Shown here one piece after another: positions 11,775 through 22,374 of a stretch of 64,000 nucleotides of DNA; the stretch's first letter is position 1; each line of letters begins with the position of its first letter. Location: the NCBI GenBank assembly GCA_037176845.1, contig JAYKXP010000081.1, positions 186,001 through 250,000 on the forward strand, read 5' to 3'. The stretch is from Paramarasmius palmivorus. Its lineage: Eukaryota; Basidiomycota; Agaricomycetes; Agaricales; Marasmiaceae. Below the pieces are notes generated by a model. That model was not told where the DNA came from and did no database searches. It was given only the letters and a program-made list of their open reading frames with translations. The position numbers were made by a program, and so were the translations under genes.

Positions 11775-14311
11775 ATGGCTGACTCCAATCTCGTCGTCTC
11801 CACTATTCGATGTCTCGTAGCTGACCTCGTGCAGCAGTATAAGGGTGGTCACCCTGGGACGGCGATGGGTGCTGCGTCAGTGTTGTCTTCTCCAAGACTC
11901 TGTTGATACTGACTTTCTTTTACTTCACTAGACCCATCGGTATTTCTCTATGGCGCGATGTAATGCGCTATAACCCCAAAGACCCGTTGTGGTTCAACCG
12001 TGATAGATTCGTTTTGTAAGTAACTCACACACACTGCTTCCTTGAGTATCGCTCTGAAAGCGCACTTCAGATCCGTTGGACATGCATGCCTCCTTCAATA
12101 CATCATGCTCCATTTAACCGGATATCCTGTCTGGACACTCGACGAATTAAAGCGCTACCACTCGCGCGACTTCCAGACTTCTCGTGCAGCGGGACACCCT
12201 GAAATCGAGCACGAAGTTGGTATCGAGGTTACTACTGGACCCTTGGTGAGCATAGGCCATCGTTTTTGGAAGTAGGCTGATCAGGCGTTCTAGGGCCAAG
12301 GAATTGCCAACTCTGTTGGCCTTGCTATCGCGTCCAAACAATTAGCAGCTCAATACAATAGGCCTGGCTTTGAGGGTCTCGTCGATAACACTATTTGGTG
12401 TATGACCGGCGATGGTTGTCTTCAAGAAGGTGTTGGTCAAGAAGGTTCGATGTCACCTCTTTGTCTCTCTTGCATGCTCGCTAATAACTATCTCTCAGCC
12501 ATCTCCGTGGCAGGTCACCTTGGACTCGACAACCTTGTTCTAGTCTACGATGCAAATAAGATCACCGTCGACGGAGGCATCGACCTTTGCTTCACGGAAG
12601 ACATCCCACTTCGCTTCAAGGCCGCACACTGGAACGTGATCATCGTCGATCAAAAACCAACGGCGACCATAGACGCGCAAATATCAGCTATAACTGACGC
12701 CCTCAATCGTGCCAGACAACACAAAGCACAACCAACTCTCGTCGTCATCGAGACCATCATCGGTCATGGCTCGAGGAAAGCAGATACATGCCTGACTCAT
12801 GGTCAGGCTTTGGGAGATGACGATGTTGCGCATGTGAAGGAGCAGCTTGGCTTTTCTCCTACTGAGAAGTTCGTCGTTCCTCAGCAGGTGTACGATCACT
12901 TCTCAGGTATCCCTGCCAAGGGTGCCGCTGTTCAGAAAGAATGGGACGAGTTAGCTGCCCGATATGCCGAGGCATACCCAACAGAGTACGCGGAACTTCA
13001 GAGACGTTTATCAGGACGGTTACCTGAAGGATGGAGGGATCTTCTACCCAAGAAAGAGGAGTTGCCAACTGCACCTCAGCCGACGAGGAAGAGCTCCGGA
13101 ATTGTGATTCAGACCTTGGCCCCGAAGTTCCCCGATTTCGTGGCCGGAAGTGCTGATTTGATGGAATCGACTTTCGTCAACTGGAAGGGAATGGTTGACT
13201 TCCAAAAGGTATGTATACTGTGTTTTCACCGACGGAGCCTTTGCTGATTTGATTCTTATTTAGCCCGAGTCGGGTCTTGGCGACTATTCAGGACGCCAGA
13301 TTCGTTATGGCATTCGCGAACACAGTATGGCTGCTATCGCCAACGGTTTAGCTGCTTACTTCCCCCAACCACCTGGACGTGATGGAGGAGGCATTCTTCC
13401 TATCTTCTCGACCTTCTTTATGTTCATGGGCTACGCTCTGCCTGCGATTCGAATGGCTGCTTTGCAGCGTCTTAGAACGGTATGTGATGGTGCTTTAAAT
13501 GGACCTCGGTCACTGAATAGCTATCTCACAGATTGCGGTGTCCACACACGATTCGATTGGTATTGGTGAAGACGGTCCGACACATCAACCCATCGCGTTG
13601 CCCTCATTCTTCCGTGCTCTGCCGAATTGCCGTTTATGGCGACCTGCTGACGCAGAGGAAACCATGGCGGCTTGGATAGACGCTATCTCCTGGACACGTG
13701 GACCCAAACACCATGTAAGCGGACAAGCAGCTGTGAACGGGAATAGCAGCCACGGGAACACCACCGGGCAAGGCGGTCCAACTATACTGTGTCTTTCTCG
13801 ACAACCCGTTGCCCTCCTCGACAGTAGCAGCAGACAAAAGGCTTTGCGAGGTGCTTATACTATCTGGGAGTCGTCATCCTCGATACCACACCTTGTGTTC
13901 ATTGGAACTGGTGCCGAAGTAGGCCTCGCCGTAAAAGTCGCCTCAGAACTGGCCTCCGACTCATTCCACGTTCGAGTTGTTTCAGCACCATGCCTCTCCG
14001 TCTTTGACCTTCAACCAGCCGCCTACCGCAAGGAGACCATTCCTTCTGCCCAGTCGTTAGTCGTTGCCATCGAGGCATGGGGATCATATGGTTGGGCACG
14101 ATATGCGCATGCATCCGTGACTATGCAAGGATTCGGACATTCGGGCCCCCAGGCCGATTTGTTCGAATTCTTCGGCTTCAGCGTGGATAATGTGAAGAAG
14201 GTAGTCGAGGAATGGGTGGGCCGACACAGTGACGAGAAAGGCAACGTCGTCGTTCCAAGTGTCGGAGATTTCGAAGAGCTGTTGGAAGACTTTGTACTGG
14301 GTTCTGCGTAG
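11775..14311 (+). CDS. dihydroxyacetone synthase-like transketolase
   Basis: Exons are 11775-11875, 11932-12015, 12071-12245, 12294-12444, 12499-13208, 13264-13479 and 13532-14311, giving 738 residues. It is a thiamine-diphosphate transketolase that would move two-carbon ketol units in the pentose phosphate pathway or, like dihydroxyacetone synthase, to formaldehyde. Visible motifs are GGHPGTAMG near residue 25, [19 protein letters not shown], the diphosphate-binding [26 protein letters not shown] in the pyrimidine domain, [15 protein letters not shown], and a C-terminal domain with GTGAEVGLA. Wording such as GHPEIEHE and EDGPTHQP is closer to dihydroxyacetone synthases than to housekeeping transketolases. 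The usual SNGH reads SVGH here. The protein ends VLGSA, so it lacks a type 1 peroxisomal signal and is probably cytosolic. Substrate is unproven. Confidence 0.88.
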
Positions 14312-14358
14312 AAATTGAAGCGTGAATTATTGATGTACTATACTTGCTTGAATGCCTA

Positions 14359-14376
14359 CAGTCGCGGACAATCAAA
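14359..14376 (+). repeat. left terminal inverted repeat of the MITE
   Basis: 18 bp, identical to the reverse complement of 15074-15091 and preceded by TA. Confidence 0.8.
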
Positions 14377-15073
14377 ATCGACCAGATTTATGAACTGTTT
14401 CCGGAGACGCCGGTGATGTGCGGAATCGAAAGATCTCATTAAGATGGTGTTCCTTGCCAGTTTTTAGCTCGAACTGACGAGCCGTTCCCCGGGAAAGTGC
14501 CGTTTAGGGTCCGGGAACCCCAAAAATTTTGGCGGTCCCTAAAAAAAATCGGGAAAAATCTGAGAATATTCCAATCGACTCCTTTCATCAAACAGGTTAT
14601 GATTCCAGAAAATCACCTTGATTTCACGAGCCGTTCGTCCGCAAAACGACTGCCAAAACAGGCTATATTTGGTAACTGGCCTGGGAAAAGACCCGGGAAG
14701 GTTACAAGGTTGACGTCACGCCACTCTCACCGACCTCGGCTTGCACTTTGAAGTTCCTGACCTGTATTGCAGTCTCAACACATCTCTAGTATTCAGTAAG
14801 TCTTCTGCATCTTTGGAATAATCAGACAACATCTTGTGTGCCACTGACCTTTTGCCATGGAATACCATGCTTGACTCATCAGAATTTGGACCTACAGAGG
14901 CCCAAAAGGGGTACACAACGTTATTGAAAACCTCCAAAAATTTGGCTGTCCCAAAAAAGTCGTGGGAAAAACTTCGGAGGTGGTTTTTTCGACGTTTTCA
15001 GCTATTCTGAGTATGATTATGGTAAAAGTGTCACGCTAGAAATTCAATTTCGCTCACAATCAAAATTGTTGTG

Positions 15074-15091
15074 TTTGATTGTCCGCGACTG
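15074..15091 (-). repeat. right terminal inverted repeat of the MITE
   Basis: 18 bp, exact inverse of 14359-14376 and followed by TA. Confidence 0.8.
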
Positions 15092-15417
15092 TAGTCTCAT
15101 TGAAATTCATCGATGCGGTCAGTTCCGAAAGGGCGCTTATGTAAACACTGACGGTATCATCTTGTTGACACTGTTGAGTCTCGACCGAGTACTCTCATCA
15201 CAAGCCTCTGGAGGCTCTTGGGCCTTTGAAGCCAAGGCTCCAATCTCGAACGCCAAGTTTGCGAGCCTAGACAACTAGCTGTCTTCTCGAGGTGCTTACT
15301 GTTTCAAAAGAATTTAGATTCTGAAGCTGACCTACAGCATCCAGAGATCACGACTTGCTCATTCAAATCGTCTAGCCAGAGAGTGTAGCACAGTCTTCTA
15401 ACTTTCTTTCATCTGAT

Positions 15418-17058
15418 ATGGACGTCGATGTGCTAAATCTCGACAATACCGTTGACATAGTTTCCCAACCTCATTACGACTCCCCAATAAACCGCCTTCC
15501 ACCCGAGCTTCTCTCAATCGTATTCGACTATACCGTGACCAGCAACACCTTTTCGCATTCTGAATCTACCTCCGAGGCATTACAGCTAGCCAAAGTATGC
15601 CGACGTTGGCGTACCATATCTCATTTTACACGAGAGATATGGAGTAGGCTAACCTTGGACTTCGAGTACCCCAGCTGTTTGGGATGCCATATACCCCCCG
15701 ATTCCACGCGCGGAAGCTTCAGCTTCTTTTCTGAGGGAGTATTCAGATCCTTTCAAGCTCATATTCGACTTTCGGCAGATGCATCTCTCGCTATTAGTCT
15801 TATAGGTCTTGGTTACCACACACCGTGCGCTGAGACCTTTCTTTCTGATATTGCGAGGGAACATCCGAGAACCGTTCGCAATCATCCCTTGCAACAGATC
15901 TTGTCCAACGCAGGTCGGATCCAAGAATTGCACATCGACTGCTCCCCTGATCATGCAGAAGTGATGCATTTTATGCGGCATATCCAGCACAAGCTAATCA
16001 AGCTAGAGACATTGAAACTTGACTCCCGGCAGGCTAGTATCAATCACTTCCTCAACGAAATGCCCGATATCTTCCCTGATGACCAGCGCTACAATCTGCG
16101 CAAGGTCGACATGACTTTTGTTACTGGGCCTCACCAATACCCATCGTTATTCTCCAGTCATTTTATCACCCATTTGGATCTCGAAACAACCCCCTCCAGT
16201 ACTTTATGGGCGCTCAGATCCTTCCCTTCCCTCGACACTGTACATTTTAGCATAATAACCCGCGCAGAAGAGGTGCACAATCTCCGGGAGGAGTCGCCGT
16301 GGCTATCCATTACACATCCCAACCTTCGTATGCTATCGTTCGGATTTTCTGACGATGGCTTTTGGAAGGGAATTTCACTTATCCAAAACACGCTGAAACT
16401 CCCGTGCCTTATGCACCTCGCGTACACGAACAGATCCATGATAGCATCAACTTTCATGCCAGAAGGAGCTGAGTTGGTGCAATCCACGGTCGATTTACTT
16501 ATCCGTTCCACCTGCGAATCTCTTTCCCTCTCGGAAGAGCCATCTCCTACACAACGAATGCATATACTCAGTCAGGCAGCGCTCCGATCGCTTCGCATCA
16601 GTGGGATTGCCCTTGGCGGGGACAATCTGCTAGCGCTCCTCGAAAAGACGCCATCTCTCACTGATCTGTCTCTACGAGAACCGTATCGTCGGATCATTGT
16701 CAGGGAGGAGACACCGCCGTTATTTACGGCAGATTTTTTCGGAAAACTTCGTTCTCTGTCCTTCCTCCCAATTCTTCGTTCCTTGACATTGTGCATCACC
16801 CCGGATATCCAATCAATAGTCAAGGAATTCGCCCAGGTGTTGGAAGAACGCGGGACTTTATTATCCTCAGCATGTCTGGAGATCCACACGATATTTAGAT
16901 TGCAAGGAATCAATCTTCCAACGGAAAGGCTCAGAAAGTTACAAGAAAAAGTAGCGTTCAGGGTTATTCAAGTGGGTCCGGGGTATGCCCAGAAGACATT
17001 ACTTGGATATGTACCATCGATGCGAACTGGCGGGATGAAGCCCGAGGCATATTCTTGA
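15418..17058 (+). CDS. F-box-like protein with LRR-type C-terminus
   Basis: A single 546-residue exon. An F-box-like motif (INRLPPELLSIVFDYTV, then LAKVCRRWRTISHFTREIWSRL) lies at about residues 23-75. It is followed by a long Leu-rich region with irregular LRR-like units such as LETLKLDSRQ and LRSLRISGIALGG. This is the common layout of expanded Agaricomycete F-box proteins. In that layout the F-box would contact Skp1 and the C-terminus would pick targets for SCF ubiquitin ligases; this role is inferred from family. The gene starts about 330 bp from the MITE. Confidence 0.8.
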   Translation: MDVDVLNLDNTVDIVSQPHYDSPINRLPPELLSIVFDYTVTSNTFSHSESTSEALQLAKVCRRWRTISHFTREIWSRLTLDFEYPSCLGCHIPPDSTRGSFSFFSEGVFRSFQAHIRLSADASLAISLIGLGYHTPCAETFLSDIAREHPRTVRNHPLQQILSNAGRIQELHIDCSPDHAEVMHFMRHIQHKLIKLETLKLDSRQASINHFLNEMPDIFPDDQRYNLRKVDMTFVTGPHQYPSLFSSHFITHLDLETTPSSTLWALRSFPSLDTVHFSIITRAEEVHNLREESPWLSITHPNLRMLSFGFSDDGFWKGISLIQNTLKLPCLMHLAYTNRSMIASTFMPEGAELVQSTVDLLIRSTCESLSLSEEPSPTQRMHILSQAALRSLRISGIALGGDNLLALLEKTPSLTDLSLREPYRRIIVREETPPLFTADFFGKLRSLSFLPILRSLTLCITPDIQSIVKEFAQVLEERGTLLSSACLEIHTIFRLQGINLPTERLRKLQEKVAFRVIQVGPGYAQKTLLGYVPSMRTGGMKPEAYS

Positions 17059-17252
17059 GGAAGCTCGAGGTTGAGCGCTGAATGCTAATTATGGGCCGTC
17101 TTTGAGCTGCCGATTTGGGAGAGGCAAGCTGTTGTGGGCGCTTGTATCAATCACAAATTACACATTTTAAAACGCCACTAAACCAATGTACAAGAATTGA
17201 ATGAAATGAACGGTATCCGAATGAGATTTGAAGGTAGATTCGAAGGAAGCAG

Positions 17253-17840
17253 TCATAGGCAGAATACACCACTTGTATCTGTACACTCCACCATGTCCTC
17301 CATCATCAACCCCAAACCTGTATGAACGCCAAAAAGACAACCGCAAAGCGAAAATGGTATCCGGACATGCAGAACTTGTATTCCATCTTTCTCCCCGACA
17401 CCTTTCCCATTCACTCCAGCGGCAGGCATTGTCCTGAATGACTTGACAATTATGCATGTAGCATCTCTCGTGGATCGTTCGTCGAGTATGACGCTGATCG
17501 TGCTGGAAATTGGAGAGTGACTTTGAAATTGCTGAGCGGTGTATCTGGCTATCGATTGTGGCGTCTCTCCGACGAAGTCGGATTCAATGGAGCTAGTCGA
17601 GGGGAGATTTTCTTCCCCGAGGATAATAGGCTGCTCATTCCGTTTGAGAACCAGGGCGAATTCCGCGCTCGTGAGAGATGGGTCTGATGCTGAGTCTCGG
17701 AGTAGGGTGCCAATGACCTAAAGGGTAATAGTGAGCGGCTGGATGAAAACAAAGAGCGGCGCGGGGATTGAGAAGAGACCGACCTGTGGTGACATCGGCG
17801 TCGTGCAGTACAGGGGAAACAGGTTGTAGGGAGTAGGCAT
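17253..17840 (-). CDS. hypothetical protein, 173 aa
   Basis: Exon 1 is 17840-17784 and exon 2 is 17717-17253. The 66-bp GT-AG intron is in phase 0, and the second exon is open for 155 codons. The product starts MPTPYNLFPLYCTTPMSPQ, contains a Ser/Glu-rich middle (EENLPSTSSIESDFVGETPQ), and ends with a hydrophobic, Gly/Cys-containing tail (LCGCLFGVHTGLGLMMEDM). I do not recognise the family. It converges on the F-box-like gene, with 194 bp between the stop codons. Confidence 0.55.
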
Positions 17841-18589
17841 GATCAGTTGGGGTCCCGAAGCACCGCGAATTCACTGGTAGTCTGGTAAGCCTATGGGAAA
17901 AACATAGGTCGGTGCAGTTTATGCACCGACATAGATGATCTGCGATGAGATCGAGCATAATTTACCACAAGGGGTGAATTCTATGCCTAGCCAAAAAGGA
18001 ATTTCAAGAATACGTACGGTTACCCGGCTGCCTCGTCTCCGATGTCTAATACAGTGGCAGGGTTGCCATTGAACAAATGTCGGACACGCATGTATACACG
18101 GCTTGCTAACAGTAGCCAGTAGTAAGCACGTCTTTCCTGTACTTCTTGAGGTTTTTGTTACGGAGGTAACAAAGAGTCTCGATGTACCACATGCTATCCA
18201 TAGGGCGAGGCAGGAGTAGATCTAGGCGAGAAAGCTCTGTGACATGAAACACCCAAGTTATTAACAAGTCGCTTCAGGGTTGCACCACGTCATTTTGGAT
18301 GAGTTGTCACATAGAAATCATCAAACCTGATCAAACAGGGTTTCGGATTTATGTGAATGGGGAATGAGAGGTACAGCAGTGCAGACGGAGCGAACAGTCA
18401 ATCAACTCCAGCCACTGGCCACGTTTTGACAAAATTAGAAACTTGATAACCTGGAAACCTGGAAACCTTAGGACCCTAGGGACATCAACAACAAATGAGC
18501 CCGTGATTATCAGCAAATAAATACCTGGCATGCTATGAACACTTCCACGATGAAGCTTCTCAAATCATAGTGCTGGCAATGGTGCGGCC
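17841..18589. other. divergent promoter region
   Basis: Lies between the divergent 173-aa gene and QTRT2. It contains the hairpin at 17908-17930 and a short direct repeat (CCTGGAAA twice, near 18450). No gene is seen. Confidence 0.5.
17908..17930. repeat. short perfect hairpin
   Basis: GTCGGTGCA and its inverse TGCACCGAC flank a 5-base GTTTA loop. It sits about 70 bp upstream of the start of the minus-strand 173-aa gene, so it could form in its 5' leader. It may also be chance. Confidence 0.4.
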
Positions 18590-18670
18590 ATGATGGTGGT
18601 GGGAAGAAAGCAAGAATTGGAATTTCCGATTCAGGAAATGGTTCCTGGCGAACTTGCAAAAATCTCGAAA

Positions 18671-20311
18671 ATGGCCCTTTCTTTCGAACTCTCACCAGCA
18701 GTCTCAAATCCTTCAAAATTTGGGCCTCGTCTCGGTCAATTGACATACAAAAATGCAATAAGCCTCCCAACTCCCAATATCATCGCCCCGACTTCTCGAG
18801 GAGTCGTTCCCCATCTCTCTCGCGACAATCTCCTTCGTACAAGGTCTTTATCTTGGGTTCACGTACCATTCGAATCGTTCCTAGAATGCAGGCCGCCTAT
18901 TTTAACTCTAGGCACTCCAGTGCATGAAGTTCTGGGCTTCAAACGCGATAGACATATAGTCAGCATGTCGCTCAGAGATCTCAGCGATACGAGGGAGATG
19001 CCACCAAATACGGGGAAATTTGTGACCGCTTGGTGTGTTAGAGGAGTAAAGAAGGTGACACCAGAGGATTGGAAGCAGCACGTAGCAAAAGCAGAGCCGG
19101 ATGTGGTGTACGCGTTGGTGGATTCTCAGCCGGTCACGTCGCAGAAGAGGTTGATGAAAAGTGTGGAAAGGACAGCGGAGTGGTTGGTTCATTTGCTGAA
19201 ACCGACAGCAGAGCCTCACAAGATACCCACAATTTTTCTCCAGATGCCCGGAAACCAAAGTATCCCTGCCAGATCCGCGTTTGCGCGAACCCTCGTCGAA
19301 CCCTTACATCCTACCGAAATCGACTCTTTGAAGCCGTTAGAGCTATCTTGCTTAAATGATGCGGTCGCGGGATATGTTGTAGATGGCCCTACGGAACTCA
19401 TACGGGCCTCTCTTGACCTCTTGAGCGTCACCAAGCCAAGGATCGCACACAGTTCATCGCTCACTTCTGATGCTGCGAACCAAATCAGGGGTCCCCATGA
19501 TATGCTCAAGCTGATTCGGGATGTCGGTATTGACATATTCGGCGCAGAATGGTCTGTCAAGTTGGCCCAATGGGGGGTTGCGCTCGATTTCGAGTTCCCT
19601 GCGCCTACAGCGGCCAGTTCCGACACACACTCTGGCTTACCTCCCAAAGCACGCGGAAACGGCAAACGAGATCTAGGTCATAATCTCTACGACGTTGTTT
19701 ACCGGACAGATTTTGCCCCTCTCGTGAACTCGCAATCTTCGGTACAATGTCCTTGTATTGCCTGCACACCTATCAGCCGTGCTCCAGAAACGATCATCCG
19801 GCACAGCGTAGTTGATAGCGAGCCAGAGACCTCTGGAAACCATCTATCACATACACGCGCCTACATCCATCATTTACTCCATACACACGAGATGTCAGCC
19901 CATTCACTTCTCGTTTCTCATAATCTGGAAATCATTTCTGCATTCTTGTCAGGGGTGAGACACGTTCTATCCACTCCAGATTTCGAGAACGAAGTGGAGA
20001 GGTTCTTCGAATATTACGATTCGGGGTATACAAGCTCCAGTGATGTACAAGCTGTGGTAGAGAAGGTGGCGGAAGTCGTCGAGGCGGTTGTTGCAGAGGC
20101 TGAGGGAGTGACAGCTGGTGGTTTTGAGGTGGGAGTAGAGACTGGAGCCACTACACCGCCGGTGACAGCTGCAGTCAGGGACGTTGGAATTGGAATTGCT
20201 CTGTATGATGAGGCACGTGCCTGTTGGGCTGAGGTGGAACGTCTTAGAGGGAAGGGAAGTCTGAAGCGGGAGAAACAGGTGGAGGATACAGAAACCACGA
20301 AGTCTGAATAG
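18671..20311 (+). CDS. QTRT2: queuine tRNA-ribosyltransferase accessory subunit 2
   Basis: Intronless. I chose the ATG at 18671 (MALSFELS, 546 residues) because family similarity begins just after it; an upstream in-frame ATG at 18590 would add 27 residues. QTRT2 pairs with the catalytic QTRT1 in the TGT enzyme that swaps guanine for queuine at the tRNA wobble position. The N-terminal FGPRLGQLTYKNAISLPTPN and GVVPHLSRDNL are family-like. The zinc site is visible as CPCIAC near residue 360 with a later THEM histidine near residue 400, in TRAYIHHLLHTHEMSAHSLL. The C-terminus adds a Val/Glu-rich, low-complexity stretch. No catalytic partner is in the window. Confidence 0.82.
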   Translation: MALSFELSPAVSNPSKFGPRLGQLTYKNAISLPTPNIIAPTSRGVVPHLSRDNLLRTRSLSWVHVPFESFLECRPPILTLGTPVHEVLGFKRDRHIVSMSLRDLSDTREMPPNTGKFVTAWCVRGVKKVTPEDWKQHVAKAEPDVVYALVDSQPVTSQKRLMKSVERTAEWLVHLLKPTAEPHKIPTIFLQMPGNQSIPARSAFARTLVEPLHPTEIDSLKPLELSCLNDAVAGYVVDGPTELIRASLDLLSVTKPRIAHSSSLTSDAANQIRGPHDMLKLIRDVGIDIFGAEWSVKLAQWGVALDFEFPAPTAASSDTHSGLPPKARGNGKRDLGHNLYDVVYRTDFAPLVNSQSSVQCPCIACTPISRAPETIIRHSVVDSEPETSGNHLSHTRAYIHHLLHTHEMSAHSLLVSHNLEIISAFLSGVRHVLSTPDFENEVERFFEYYDSGYTSSSDVQAVVEKVAEVVEAVVAEAEGVTAGGFEVGVETGATTPPVTAAVRDVGIGIALYDEARACWAEVERLRGKGSLKREKQVEDTETTKSE

Positions 20312-21081
20312 AAGATTAATAGAAATTCCCTTTTCCGTTCAGCAGTGCCTGCATTTTATCATGATACTTGATATAGTCTCGGTGCCTTGAGAAACAGAGA
20401 AATGGGATCCGAAAATACCGGGTGAGTGCGCTTCCGATCCATCAAATACGCGCTGAAAGGTTAATCCTTCGACCTCAATGTGAAGAAATTCAGACCGATT
20501 CCTCTTGCGAAACAGATGTCTTGTGAAGTTGGACACGGTCTGCACATGCCACGTTCATGCTCTACATCATCCTGGAACACTCGCACGCGACTGTTGAGTC
20601 TTCCTTTTCTCATCGGCGACGCGCCCGTTGAACGCTTAACGCTGACTGAAAACATACTAGACTCGAGACCACACAGGAAGGCACTAAACATAGCAGAAAG
20701 GGGTTACACAGCCACCGCGCTCATTGTTTACTTTGTCGTGTCGGGCTGAATTCGCCATTCTATAATCTACACGTCGAGTAACTTGAGAGAGTTTTGGTAA
20801 GTTGGTGTACATTCCCACAAACGAAAGCCTATCTGATTAAAACATCCTAGAATTACGGCCTGATTGAAGAAAGAGGCAAGCGGCTTGCGATAAAGTTTTC
20901 TCGGCAAGTACGTCCCATGTTTGACATGGAGGAGATAAGGGGCTGATGGTGTAATAGACATGAACTAATCCGGTTTCTGTTAAGATGCTGTACACGGTGT
21001 CGGACAGTCCATACTACCCAGACATGTATAAATGCTACGGCCCATCAACCATGTTGCACTCCCTTCCCTTCGCGCCCAACA
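20312..21081. other. intergenic region
   Basis: Only short overlapping open frames on both strands (about 20460-20750) with no recognisable content. A TATA-like site lies at 21027-21033. Confidence 0.5.
21027..21033 (+). promoter_or_regulatory. TATA box of the Kre6/Skn1-like fragment gene
   Basis: TATAAAT lies about 50 bp upstream of the ATG at 21082. Confidence 0.5.
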
Positions 21082-22140
21082 ATGTCTCCCCAGTCATATT
21101 CCCGCGTCTCCAACGACCCGTACGCAAACTTCGAAAGCTATTTCGATCGAATGACAACCCATCAAAGCGGATCGGAACGACGCGCCCAAGGCTCCGAGAA
21201 TAGTTCTCCTGCTTCAACAATCAAAATTCCGAGCAGAGCAGTCACCGCTTCACCGAGTCCAGACAATGTCGTTCGTCGCCACTCACCCAATAATTCCGAG
21301 TCAAGGTTACCCTACACGCGGAGGCTATCTGTGGGATCTGATACTCCGAAACCTTTCCATGTGGATGGTGCTGACCCACCAAACCTTGGATCCGGAGCAG
21401 AGACCGTGGCCCTACTCACGAACCCAGTTTGGAACAATGGACATATGGAGGCAGTAAACACCCAAAGCATCCCGTCGCGTTCTACATCATCCCGAACTTT
21501 TATCTCATCTCCATTGAATCCTTCATCATCTCCGCAGTCACAATCACCGCCAGAGACACCATTTGGAAAGGTCTACGACACGTTCGGGAACACGGCAGTG
21601 GCGAGGCTACCATCGGAGGAGGCTCGTGCTCTTGGTCATCGTTCCCGGGCTTCGCGGAGTTCTATGATCCTCTATCGTTTGGTCGACATTTCAGATGACG
21701 AAGGTTTACAGTCACCTCCTCGGCTTAGCGGCAGTGATGGGCATCGTGCGTCCATTGCTTCTTCATCAGGTGAAACTGTCGTGTCTGTGTCTTCCGATTC
21801 CAAGTATCCTTCATTGGGTGCTTCCGAACGAGGCATGGTGGCGTATGCATATGACCCTGCGCTAGACACCGATGTTGAAGCTGATGATGATGACTGGAAT
21901 AAAGAAGACCTAGAAGTTGGAAGCAGGAGTGTGTCAGCTCGCGGATTGCGCAATACGGCAGCGCTCTTCCTTGTGTTGCTTTTGGCGATTGGACTGTTCA
22001 TCGTACTACCCCTTACATATCACGCACACAAGTATAGCAGCGAGTTGATTACGCACAATCCGTTCATTAACTCTACCGGACAAGCTGTGGACACCGTGCT
22101 TCAAGTTCGTCGTGATGACTCGTTTATATTCCTTAGATAA
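21082..22140 (+). CDS. Kre6/Skn1-like N-terminal region only (single-pass membrane protein)
   Basis: A single exon of 352 residues. About 290 polar, Ser/Pro-rich residues end in an acidic stretch (DVEADDDDWNKEDLE) and RGLRN. One membrane segment follows (TAALFLVLLLAIGLFIVLPL, about 292-311), then 40 residues including NSTGQAVD. This order matches the type II N-terminus of fungal Kre6/Skn1 beta-1,6-glucan synthesis proteins, in which RGLxN precedes the membrane helix and N-x-TGQ follows it. The large GH16-like catalytic domain that should come next is absent. Only 234 bp remain before the oppositely oriented MACPF gene, so the gene is truncated or has been reduced to a membrane anchor. The assignment rests on pattern memory. 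Confidence 0.5.
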   Translation: MSPQSYSRVSNDPYANFESYFDRMTTHQSGSERRAQGSENSSPASTIKIPSRAVTASPSPDNVVRRHSPNNSESRLPYTRRLSVGSDTPKPFHVDGADPPNLGSGAETVALLTNPVWNNGHMEAVNTQSIPSRSTSSRTFISSPLNPSSSPQSQSPPETPFGKVYDTFGNTAVARLPSEEARALGHRSRASRSSMILYRLVDISDDEGLQSPPRLSGSDGHRASIASSSGETVVSVSSDSKYPSLGASERGMVAYAYDPALDTDVEADDDDWNKEDLEVGSRSVSARGLRNTAALFLVLLLAIGLFIVLPLTYHAHKYSSELITHNPFINSTGQAVDTVLQVRRDDSFIFLR

Positions 22141-22374
22141 ATCTATTGCTAGCCACCACCCTTGTTTCGCTTGTCTGCTCTGGGACTTACAATGTACACT
22201 TTTACCATACTCAGCTTATAGTCTTATGCCATGTATTGTACCTCACCGAAGCTGTATAAACGCCAGTAACATGTATTCTCATTGTCACACCAAGTTTGGT
22301 ACATATTCGCGATCGTTGGTTGAGTATTTGTACACTTCATCAACAACTTCATACCATTCGTTCCTACCCACATA

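Larger units (their letters stand above)
14359..15091. mobile_element. Tc1/mariner-like MITE (non-autonomous)
   Basis: The element begins CAGTCGCGGACAATCAAA (14359-14376) and ends with the exact 18-bp inverse complement (15074-15091). Each end is flanked by TA (14357-14358 and 15092-15093), the target duplication of the Tc1/mariner superfamily, whose termini often start CAGT. The 733-bp interior is AT-rich and has no transposase frame. It holds diverged internal direct repeats, for example the CCAAAAATT...GGGAAAAA segments near 14520 and 14935, and ACGAGCCGTTC near 14478 and 14627. It is therefore a deletion derivative or MITE needing a transposase in trans. Confidence 0.8.
14312..15417. other. 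intergenic region occupied mostly by a MITE
   Basis: Apart from the transposon-like element at 14359-15091, it holds the 3' flank of the transketolase gene and about 330 bp upstream of the F-box-like gene. No gene is seen. Confidence 0.6.
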
